Source: Williamsia sp. (GTDB taxonomy: Bacteria; Bacteroidota; Bacteroidia; Chitinophagales; Chitinophagaceae). From it: a stretch of 64,000 nucleotides of DNA. The stretch is from contig JADCRZ010000003.1 of NCBI GenBank assembly GCA_015069695.1, positions 235,821-299,820 on the forward strand. The letters run 5' to 3'. The position numbers and the translations under genes were made by a program. Of this stretch, positions 58,197-64,000 are shown piece by piece. The notes under the pieces were generated by a model. It was given only the letters and a program-made list of their open reading frames with translations. It was not told the origin of the DNA and made no database searches. How positions within the stretch are numbered: position 1 is the first letter of the stretch; the number at the start of each line of letters is the position of its first letter.

Positions 58197-58586
58197 TTAT
58201 TTTTTAGCAGCTGTGGCTTTGTCTTTCTTGGTACCGTATTTTGAACGGCTTTTCTTCCGGTCTTTTACACCAGCCGTATCAAGACTACCACGAACAATGT
58301 GATACCGTACACCTGGGAGGTCTTTTACACGGCCACCGCGGATCAGTACGATAGAGTGTTCCTGGAGATTATGGCCTTCACCGGGGATATAAGCGATCAC
58401 TTCTACTTTATTGGTAAGACGAACCTTGGCAACTTTGCGCAGGGCCGAATTGGGCTTTTTAGGGGTAGTCGTGTATACACGGGTACAAACGCCTCTTCTT
58501 TGCGGACAGGCATCCAGCGCTCTTGACTTGCTTTTTGCCCGTATAATTTCTCTTCCTTTGCGAACTAGCTGTTGAATGGTTGGCAT
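58197..58586 (-). CDS. rpsL: 30S ribosomal protein S12
   Basis: 129 residues. Conserved decoding-centre loops are [17 protein letters not shown] and [17 protein letters not shown]. The lysines corresponding to the common streptomycin-resistance positions are the wild-type ones. The C-terminus is Lys-rich. It is the first gene of the short rpsL-rpsG operon; a TACCTTTG element lies just upstream. Confidence 0.98.
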   Translation of the reverse strand: MPTIQQLVRKGREIIRAKSKSRALDACPQRRGVCTRVYTTTPKKPNSALRKVAKVRLTNKVEVIAYIPGEGHNLQEHSIVLIRGGRVKDLPGVRYHIVRGSLDTAGVKDRKKSRSKYGTKKDKATAAKK

Positions 58587-58608
58587 TCTTCCTTTTTATT
58601 TTGGACGG

Positions 58609-58616
58609 CAAAGGTA
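58609..58616 (-). promoter_or_regulatory. rpsL: Candidate -7 element (TACCTTTG) of the rpsL-rpsG operon
   Basis: TACCTTTG on the minus strand matches TAnnTTTG and lies 22 bases upstream of the rpsL start, in an AT-rich region. A T-rich stretch lies near the expected -33 position, but no clear TTG. Confidence 0.5.
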
Positions 58617-58676
58617 ATATAACCCGTTCAAATATGAAAAATTAAATCATTAAAATTCTTCAACAAGACCAATTTA

Positions 58677-59744
58677 TTACACAACTTTAGACATCCACCC
58701 CCATTTGTCTTCTACTTTACCGGACCTGATTCCGTTTAACCGCTCTTTCAGCCGGGTAGCAACGCTCCAGGTACTGACGTCGAACTCCATTACATAATCC
58801 TTGTATTTCAGCTCCCTGATGAGCGAAATGGTGGCAGCCGTTCCTGTTCCAAATACCTCGCGGAGCTCTCCCCTCTTGTGCGCTTCCATCACTGTTTCAA
58901 TATTGATGGGTTCTTCTTTTACCTCCAATCCCAGGTCCTGCAGGATCGTGATGGCACTGTCACGCGTAACCCCGGCAAGGATAGAATTGTTTTCTAATCC
59001 GGGTGTATAAGCTGTGTTGCCAATTACAAAAAACACGTTCATGGTACCGATCTCCTGCACCCATTTGTGCTCAAATGCATCTGTCCACAAAACCTGATCG
59101 TATCCTTTTTTTCTGGCTTCAGCCGTCGGATGCATGCTGGCGCCGTAATTGGCAGCTGCCTTTACGTAGCCGATCCCGCCCGGTGCCGCGCGGGTGTAAG
59201 TTTCCTCTACATAGATACGCATCGGCGTAGCATAATAAGGGCCAGCCGGACTAAGAATGATCAGAAACTTATATTTATCAGAGGGTCTTACACCGATCAG
59301 TTCATCCGACGCGAACATAAAAGGACGGATATACAGCGCGTGGTCTTCCCTGGCAGGTACCCAGTTCTGGTCAAGCTCGACCAGTTGACGCATGCCTTCT
59401 ATAAAAATTTCTTCCGGTACTGTCGGCATTTCCATCCGTTCAGCCGACATGTTAAAACGCTTGAAATTTTCCATAGGGCGGAACAAAGCCAGGTGGTTGT
59501 TGACGTCCCGGTAAGCCTTGATGCCTTCAAAAATAATCTGGCCATAGTGCAAGGCGGCCACTGAAGGATCAAGCAGCAGCGGCTGGTAAGGTTTTATTTC
59601 AACATTTTTCCATTCACCATTCTCATAATCAGCCTCTAACATGTGATCGGTGAAATATTTTCCAAACGGAATATTCTCCAAGGGAATATCCTGTAACTTG
59701 CTTCTTTCTACTTTTGTTACTTGTATGTCGTATACTGCCACCAT
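58677..59744 (-). CDS. ilvE: Branched-chain amino acid aminotransferase
   Basis: 355 residues from ATG 59742-59744; in-frame ATGs at 59750 and 59759 are possible alternatives. Features are LENIPFGKYFTDHM, LHYGQIIFEGIKAYR, the PLP lysine region GYVKAAANYGASM, EIGTMNVFFVI and VFGTGTAATISLI. It is the longer, fold-type IV form found in many bacteria and mitochondria. It transfers amino groups between glutamate and Leu/Ile/Val. It is a single gene, 90 bp upstream of rpsL on the same strand. Confidence 0.95.
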   Translation of the reverse strand: MVAVYDIQVTKVERSKLQDIPLENIPFGKYFTDHMLEADYENGEWKNVEIKPYQPLLLDPSVAALHYGQIIFEGIKAYRDVNNHLALFRPMENFKRFNMSAERMEMPTVPEEIFIEGMRQLVELDQNWVPAREDHALYIRPFMFASDELIGVRPSDKYKFLIILSPAGPYYATPMRIYVEETYTRAAPGGIGYVKAAANYGASMHPTAEARKKGYDQVLWTDAFEHKWVQEIGTMNVFFVIGNTAYTPGLENNSILAGVTRDSAITILQDLGLEVKEEPINIETVMEAHKRGELREVFGTGTAATISLIRELKYKDYVMEFDVSTWSVATRLKERLNGIRSGKVEDKWGWMSKVV

Positions 59745-59832
59745 GCCCATATATTTCATGCAAAATAACAAACAAAATTCTGGCCTGCAAAATAGCAAGG
59801 GCCGGTTTGCCTAGCTGCAATGCTTCTTTTAC

Positions 59833-60351
59833 ATGAACCCATTTGATATAAAATTACCCGGATCCGTTCTCGCCGACTTGTTTAAAACTTCCCTGGTTGC
59901 TTCTCCTGCAGGCTCAGTCAGGGAGCAACAAGTGGAAGAAAAAGAAATTGTTCCTATTACTTACTTAGGTAAAAACCTGCACCAGATCACGGTCGGCCTC
60001 TATTTTTCTGAACACCCGAATATACCTGCCGACAACCTGCAGTTTCTGGCCAGTATTCTGAAAGCCTGCCAGCGCAGCATAGATCACGTCGCGGTTATAA
60101 ATTTTGCTGCAAGAGAGCTTCAGCTAACCGATATTGCCGACCAGCTGCACCCCAAGCTTATGTTGCTTTTTGGTGCGCACCACGTTTTTGGAAGCTGGAT
60201 GATCGAAACAGATGATTTTGTTCCTTTTTATCTGCACAAGATCCAGGTCGTCCGCGTACCAGGTCTGGAGCACATGCTCCACAACACACCTGAAAGCAGG
60301 GCTTTAAAAGGAAAACTGTGGATGATCCTGAAGCAGCTTTTTAACCTGTAG
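59833..60351 (+). CDS. Small protein of unknown function, possibly HolD-like
   Basis: 172 residues with no signal or membrane segment. The middle and end show an alternating pattern: VAVINFAARELQLTDIADQL, KLMLLFGAHHVF, FVPFYLHKIQVVRVPGLEHML and the C-terminal KGKLWMILKQLF. The order of a nucleotide-glycosylase-like strand, an LLFG loop, a proline-preceded Leu region and a terminal K-LW--LK helix recalls the psi subunit (HolD) of DNA polymerase III. This is a weak, pattern-based suggestion. It lies divergent from ilvE and 82 bp before rdgB. Confidence 0.5.
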   Translation: MNPFDIKLPGSVLADLFKTSLVASPAGSVREQQVEEKEIVPITYLGKNLHQITVGLYFSEHPNIPADNLQFLASILKACQRSIDHVAVINFAARELQLTDIADQLHPKLMLLFGAHHVFGSWMIETDDFVPFYLHKIQVVRVPGLEHMLHNTPESRALKGKLWMILKQLFNL

Positions 60352-60433
60352 AACTGGCGGCCGCAGTGCTTGCTGAAACATGACAGGTCCAATATCAGTA
60401 CTTTTGTTCTTTAAAACAGTGCCCGCCAGTTCC

Positions 60434-61045
60434 ATGATTGAATTGTTATTTGCCACCAACAACGCCCATAAAGTTGCAGAAGTACAGGCTGCTGTGGGAG
60501 ACCGTTTCCGCATCATACCACTCAAAGAAGCTGGAATCCAGATAGATATTCCGGAACCGCATCTTACCCTCGAAGAAAATGCCCTTGAAAAATCAATGAC
60601 TATTTTCAACCTGACCGGTAAATCCTGCTTCAGTGAAGATACCGGACTGGAAGTAGAGGTCCTGGGAGGTGAACCCGGTGTGAAAAGTGCGCGGTATGCC
60701 GGAGAAAACCGCTCAGACAGCGAGAACATACAAAAGCTGCTGCATAATCTTGGGGGACAACCAAACCGGGCTGCCCGCTTCAGAACCATAGTTTCCTTGC
60801 TGCTGGACGGGAAACCATACAGCTTTGAAGGAATTTGCAACGGAACGATCCGGCAGGCACCGGCTGGAACACAGGGTTTTGGCTACGATCCTGTGTTTCA
60901 ACCAGCTGGTTCCGCGAAAACATTTGCTGAAATGACCATCGAAGAAAAAGGGCAATACAGCCACCGGAAAATGGCTATCAGTAAATTGGTTGCATTTTTG
61001 CAACAGGTAAACTTATCATTGCCAAATGATAAATACAAAATCTAA
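60434..61045 (+). CDS. rdgB: Non-canonical purine NTP pyrophosphatase (RdgB/HAM1)
   Basis: 203 residues from ATG 60434, where the family start IELLFATNNAHKVAEVQA begins. Other motifs are TLEENALEKS, FSEDTGLEVEVLGGEPGVKSARYAG and TQGFGYDPVFQPAGSAKTFAEM, with the C-terminal YSHRKMAISKL. The enzyme hydrolyses dITP, XTP and ITP, keeping them out of DNA and RNA. A TACTTTTG element lies at 60399-60406. The ECF sigma gene follows after 3-27 bp, depending on its start. Confidence 0.95.
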   Translation: MIELLFATNNAHKVAEVQAAVGDRFRIIPLKEAGIQIDIPEPHLTLEENALEKSMTIFNLTGKSCFSEDTGLEVEVLGGEPGVKSARYAGENRSDSENIQKLLHNLGGQPNRAARFRTIVSLLLDGKPYSFEGICNGTIRQAPAGTQGFGYDPVFQPAGSAKTFAEMTIEEKGQYSHRKMAISKLVAFLQQVNLSLPNDKYKI

Positions 61046-61072
61046 CGAGTGAGTAAAGCAAGCAACCCGTTT

Positions 61073-61624
61073 ATGAGCGAAAGCGACTTAATCAAAGGAT
61101 GTCTCGCCGGAGACATCCGGCTGCAGGAAGAGCTTTACAACCGGTTTGCACCTAAAATGTATGCGGTTTGCTTGCGATATTCCAATCATCCGGAAGATGC
61201 GCAGGATTTGTTGCAGGAAGGTTTTATCAAAGTATTCAGAAACCTGGACAAATTCAGGGCAGAAGGTTCATTTGAGGGATGGGTCAGACGCGTCTTTGTA
61301 AACACTTCCATTGAACATTACCGCAGAAAAGTAAACTTGACGAGTACAAGTGACAAAGAAGAGTTCATGATTGAAGACAATCACTGGAATGCACTCGACA
61401 GGCTGGCTGAAAAAGATATTATCCTGCTAATCCAGGAGCTATCGCCCGGTTACCGGACTGTATTTAACTTGTATGCTGTGGAAGGTTACTCCCACAAAGA
61501 CATAGCAGGCATGCTCGGAATCAGCGAAGGAACCAGCAAATCGCAACTGGCAAGGGCCAAAGGCATTCTGCAAAAAAAAGTAGAACAGTTTACCGATGAA
61601 AAAAGAAAATCATTAACCCGTTAG
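61073..61624 (+). CDS. ECF RNA polymerase sigma factor
   Basis: 183 residues from ATG 61073; a GTG at 61049, 3 bp after the rdgB stop, would add 8 residues. Region 2 runs through CLRYSNHPEDAQDLLQEGFIKVF and FEGWVRRVFVNTSIEHYRR. Region 4 has GYSHKDIAGMLGISEGTSKSQLARAKGIL. Both parts closely resemble the sigma factor at 4271. It is followed directly by a membrane protein that is the likely anti-sigma partner (stop TAG, then ATG). Confidence 0.95.
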   Translation: MSESDLIKGCLAGDIRLQEELYNRFAPKMYAVCLRYSNHPEDAQDLLQEGFIKVFRNLDKFRAEGSFEGWVRRVFVNTSIEHYRRKVNLTSTSDKEEFMIEDNHWNALDRLAEKDIILLIQELSPGYRTVFNLYAVEGYSHKDIAGMLGISEGTSKSQLARAKGILQKKVEQFTDEKRKSLTR

Positions 61625-62506
61625 ATGATGTCGACACCACTAGCTGACAAACTACTAAATTATCAGGAGACGCCTCCGCAAACTGCCTGGCAAAACATTG
61701 CCCTGGCCCTGAGCGAAACCAACGGATCTGTTTCTCTGGCTGATAAACTGAACGGGTATGAAGTTGTGCCGCCAGCCCAGACCTGGCCGATCATTGCAGC
61801 CGAACTCCAAAACGGGCCTGCACGCAAACCCGCTTTGATAAAGAAGTTCCCTTCCCTGTACAAAGTGTCTGCAGCTGCTGTTGCGATAGGACTGGTTTGT
61901 GCGGTAGGCTTTTATTTGTATTCATCCCGGTCCGACAAAGATGCAATGACCCCGTTGGCTGTAAAAAGCAAGCAGCCCAAGCACTCGCAGCCCAATCTTT
62001 CTACTATTATCAAGGAAGCTGTGCCTGTTCGCCCGCTGGCTATTCTTAACAAGGCCAGGGCCGCCATTTCAAAAAAAAGAAAAAAATACTTTGCGAAAGA
62101 TGAGTCCCAGGGCCTGCACAATGCTGCTGTTGACCATATCTCATTTGCTGACACCCTGATTTCTATCATGGTCAACACCCGGCTGATCCGCAATGAAAAA
62201 GGAGCCATTATCCAAAACTTGAATCTGCTCAGCAACGGCAACAATCCTTACATCAGTGTTACAGGTCCGAACGGAGAGCAGACAAAGGTTTCTTCTAAAT
62301 TCCTGAATTCCCTTGTTTATCTGAGAGACAACAACTATCTCGATAATTTTCATGGCTATGTAGACAAGTCTTTTCTGGAAAGCCTTGCCTGGAAATTAAA
62401 ATTTCAAAGCTGGCGTAAAAAATTACTCGAGGCGCCCTTTATCCCTTCTTCCTACAATTACCTGGACATCTTTCAATTTGCAGAGCTGATTGCAGAAGAC
62501 AATTAA
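61625..62506 (+). CDS. Putative anti-sigma membrane protein with a duplicated N-terminal helix
   Basis: 293 residues. The first 62 residues contain two copies of one unit: LADKLLNYQETPPQTAWQNI and LADKLNGYEVVPPAQTWPII, with Trp22 and Trp54 spaced by 32. A membrane helix follows at about 80-99 (VSAAAVAIGLVCAVGFYLY). The periplasmic part has a basic segment and a C-terminal domain of unknown type (SVTGPNGEQTKVSSKFLNS). It starts directly after the ECF sigma gene. I infer that the cytoplasmic repeats bind the sigma factor. The same kind of tryptophan helix occurs in the partner of the other sigma factor. Confidence 0.75.
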   Translation: MMSTPLADKLLNYQETPPQTAWQNIALALSETNGSVSLADKLNGYEVVPPAQTWPIIAAELQNGPARKPALIKKFPSLYKVSAAAVAIGLVCAVGFYLYSSRSDKDAMTPLAVKSKQPKHSQPNLSTIIKEAVPVRPLAILNKARAAISKKRKKYFAKDESQGLHNAAVDHISFADTLISIMVNTRLIRNEKGAIIQNLNLLSNGNNPYISVTGPNGEQTKVSSKFLNSLVYLRDNNYLDNFHGYVDKSFLESLAWKLKFQSWRKKLLEAPFIPSSYNYLDIFQFAELIAEDN

Positions 62507-62529
62507 GCAATAGCTATGTGGCTCTGTTA

Positions 62530-62537
62530 TACCTTTG
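62530..62537 (+). promoter_or_regulatory. Candidate -7 element (TACCTTTG) at the thioesterase gene
   Basis: TACCTTTG matches TAnnTTTG and ends 3 bases before the ATG at 62541. If used, the transcript would begin at or a few bases inside the start codon, giving a leaderless or nearly leaderless mRNA. No TTG lies at the expected -33 position. Confidence 0.35.
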
Positions 62538-62540
62538 CAT

Positions 62541-62969
62541 ATGCCCCAATTTATACCGGATTTTCCTTCGTCCTTTCTGTTCACCACGCAAATACCCATC
62601 AGGATCACGGATCTTAATTATGGCGGACATGTAGGCAATGATCGCGTTTTATCCCTCATACATGAAGCCCGGGTACAATATCTGGAGAAATTGGAATTGA
62701 GTGAACTTCAATTCGGTGGAACCGGTCTTATCCTCAAACAAGTATCCATTGATTTTACGAAGGAACTGTTTTACGGAAATCAACTGCAGGTATCCGTAAA
62801 AGCGGGAGAATTCACATCAGTTGCCTTTGCACTATTTTATAAGCTGGAGCTGTTAAAAGATGAGAATTGGGTTACAGCTGCGCTGGCCAAAACAACCATG
62901 GTTTGTTATGATTATGAAAAGAAGAAATTAAGCCAGCTAACGGAAGAGATCAAAGAAAAACTTATTTAA
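62541..62969 (+). CDS. Acyl-CoA thioesterase (hotdog fold)
   Basis: 142 residues from ATG 62541. It is a single hotdog domain of the 4-hydroxybenzoyl-CoA thioesterase type: IRITDLNYGGHVGNDRVLSLIHEARVQYL (the active Asp and the long helix; quoted here only as the landmark region), then QVSIDFTKELFYGNQLQV and LAKTTMVCYD. It hydrolyses an acyl-CoA in the cytoplasm; the substrate is unknown. It converges with aroE, 9 bp apart. Confidence 0.88.
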   Translation: MPQFIPDFPSSFLFTTQIPIRITDLNYGGHVGNDRVLSLIHEARVQYLEKLELSELQFGGTGLILKQVSIDFTKELFYGNQLQVSVKAGEFTSVAFALFYKLELLKDENWVTAALAKTTMVCYDYEKKKLSQLTEEIKEKLI

Positions 62970-62978
62970 GTATTCCCA

Positions 62979-63734
62979 TCAGGACAGCTCTTCGAGAGCT
63001 GTATTCCAGATTTTCCAGCTTTCTTCTGCCTGTATTACCAGCATATCATAGCCATTCTGAATAGCAGCTCCCCTGCTTTCCCCCTTTTGTAAAAAGAGCG
63101 TTTTTTCAGGGTTGTAGGTGAGGTCGAACAAAAAATGCTGCGGTGTAAGCGCCTCGTAATTGAGCGCAGGTGCTTCATCAATGCGGGGGTACATGCCTGT
63201 GGGAGTTGTATTGATGATTAGCAGGTGCGTGCGCAAAACTTCATCATCTACTTGATCATAGTGCAGATAGCCTGTACGCTGAGCCTTGTTGCGGCTCACA
63301 TATTGGTAGGATATGCCGGCCTCTTCCAATACATAGGCCACTGCTTTGGCTGCTCCACCCGTACCAAGCACCAGGGCCTGCTTGTGCACAGGAAGCAGTT
63401 TTTTTTGCAGCGATTGCTTGAACCCTTCTACATCGGTATTGTAGCCAATCAATTGCTGGTCAACAATCTTTACACAATTACAGGCACCGATCTGCTTTAC
63501 CACCTTGCTGGCTTTGTGCAGAAAAGGAATAATTTCCTGTTTGTAAGGAATGGTGATATTAAAGCCCTGGAGAGGAGGCTCATTTTTGATAAGATCCGAT
63601 ACTTGATCGATCGAAGAAAGCTCAAAGGCTTCGTACCGGCAATCCGGTATCTGCTCGCGCAAAAATTTTTCTCCAAAATACTTTTTTGAAAAAGAATGGC
63701 TGAGCGGGAACCCGATAAGTCCAAACACCCTCAT
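62979..63734 (-). CDS. aroE: Shikimate dehydrogenase
   Basis: 251 residues. The shikimate site is GLIGFPLSHSFSKKYF, the catalytic Lys lies in FNITIPYKQEI, the NADP loop is VLGTGGAAKAVAYVLEE, and the C-terminus has NGYDMLVIQAEESWKIW. It reduces 3-dehydroshikimate in aromatic amino acid synthesis. Its ATG overlaps the stop of the upstream phosphosulfolactate-synthase-like gene (ATGA, 63731-63734), so the two are translationally coupled. Confidence 0.95.
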   Translation of the reverse strand: MRVFGLIGFPLSHSFSKKYFGEKFLREQIPDCRYEAFELSSIDQVSDLIKNEPPLQGFNITIPYKQEIIPFLHKASKVVKQIGACNCVKIVDQQLIGYNTDVEGFKQSLQKKLLPVHKQALVLGTGGAAKAVAYVLEEAGISYQYVSRNKAQRTGYLHYDQVDDEVLRTHLLIINTTPTGMYPRIDEAPALNYEALTPQHFLFDLTYNPEKTLFLQKGESRGAAIQNGYDMLVIQAEESWKIWNTALEELS

Positions 63735-64000
63735 ATACTAAGCTCCTTGTTCAAAAACAGGTGGAATGTGTCGCCGCGAAGTCCGATACGCATAGCTTCC
63801 AGCGCAATGATTTCAGAAGGAGCAATATTTCCCAGGTTCACATTGCAGCCGATCAATTCTAAGAAGTAGAGCTGCTGTGCTTTTTGCGGCGCCTCCCAAA
63901 TGATTTTTTCATGCGGCACCTGTGTAAGGATCTCCTGTACCAATCCTTCCCGCACTTCCCCGCTGCCGCGGTAAATGCCTGCATTTCCGGCTTCACGCGC
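63731..64000 (-). CDS. Phosphosulfolactate synthase-like protein (ComA family), 5' end outside window
   Basis: The C-terminal 89 residues are present and run off the right edge. The stretch AREAGNAGIYRGSGEVR, then IIWEAPQKAQQLYFLELIGCNVNLGNIAPSEIIALEAMRIGLRGDTF (a landmark region, quoted in outline) matches the phosphosulfolactate synthase family. In methanogens and some Bacillus this enzyme adds sulfite to phosphoenolpyruvate. The Bacteroidota homologues have no established role. The gene is coupled to aroE by a 4-bp overlap. Confidence 0.82.
   Translation of the reverse strand, partial: AREAGNAGIYRGSGEVREGLVQEILTQVPHEKIIWEAPQKAQQLYFLELIGCNVNLGNIAPSEIIALEAMRIGLRGDTFHLFLNKELSI

Overview
The window is chromosomal DNA from a member of the Bacteroidota, most likely the family Chitinophagaceae. 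The grounds are a SusC/RagA-type TonB-dependent transporter, a type IX secretion sortase/shuttle pair of the PorU2/PorV2 kind, LytS-type sensing, DUF4294, BshC and YfiT-type bacillithiol enzymes, a lipoprotein TamA homologue, ECF sigma factors followed by membrane proteins, and TAnnTTTG-like sequences just before several starts. I see no phage, insertion sequence, CRISPR array, rRNA or tRNA. The window looks like ordinary core and near-core genome.

Layout. 1-2.5 kb: the N-terminal 832 residues of a SusC-like receptor that runs off the left edge. 2.8-6.6 kb (minus): lipoprotein, then ECF sigma factor, then a membrane protein with an anti-sigma-like N-terminus and a barrel-like C-terminus; it ends at a clear intrinsic terminator. 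6.7-8.8 kb: a family 8 polysaccharide lyase, divergent from an orphan LytS-type histidine kinase. 10-16.3 kb: PorV2-PorU2. 16.4-18.4 kb: tyrS and a small hydrolase. 18.4-22 kb: cytochrome c maturation (CcmE with a CxxxY haem site, and a CcmF/CcsA-type haem lyase) and a DUF4294 protein. 22.5-26 kb (plus): an arginase-superfamily protein with one altered metal ligand, a membrane protein, an uncharacterised radical SAM enzyme and a GNAT acetyltransferase. 26.1-34.4 kb: a TonB-like protein, a broken AraC-family regulator, folC, an ABC ATPase-YfiT-Nudix run, a CAP-domain protein, fbp and an L,D-transpeptidase/TonB_C fusion.

34.6-42.1 kb (plus): purK and purE with a complete RND efflux set (adaptor, pump, TolC-type channel) between them. 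42-49.8 kb: bshC, an NHL-type secreted protein, an rRNA-type methyltransferase, TamL-like assembly protein, truB and a glutaryl-CoA-dehydrogenase-like enzyme. 49.8-57.5 kb: a DPP-IV-type S9 peptidase, pyrF, an Mrp ATPase, a carboxypeptidase-regulatory-domain protein, 3-hydroxybutyryl-CoA dehydrogenase and an amine oxidase. 57.6-58.6 kb: rpsL-rpsG closed by a strong terminator, with no fusA after it. 58.7-64 kb: ilvE, a small protein of unknown function, rdgB, a second ECF sigma factor with its putative anti-sigma protein, a thioesterase, aroE and the end of a phosphosulfolactate-synthase-like gene.

The most interesting signals are: a short tryptophan-centred helix shared by the two sigma-partner membrane proteins, duplicated in one of them; an anti-sigma-like segment joined to a barrel-like domain in one chain; a sigma factor with no usual start codon at its proper N-terminus; the L,D-transpeptidase/TonB_C fusion; the variant CcmE; the Asp-to-Asn change in the arginase-like metal site; and a ComA-like gene coupled to aroE.
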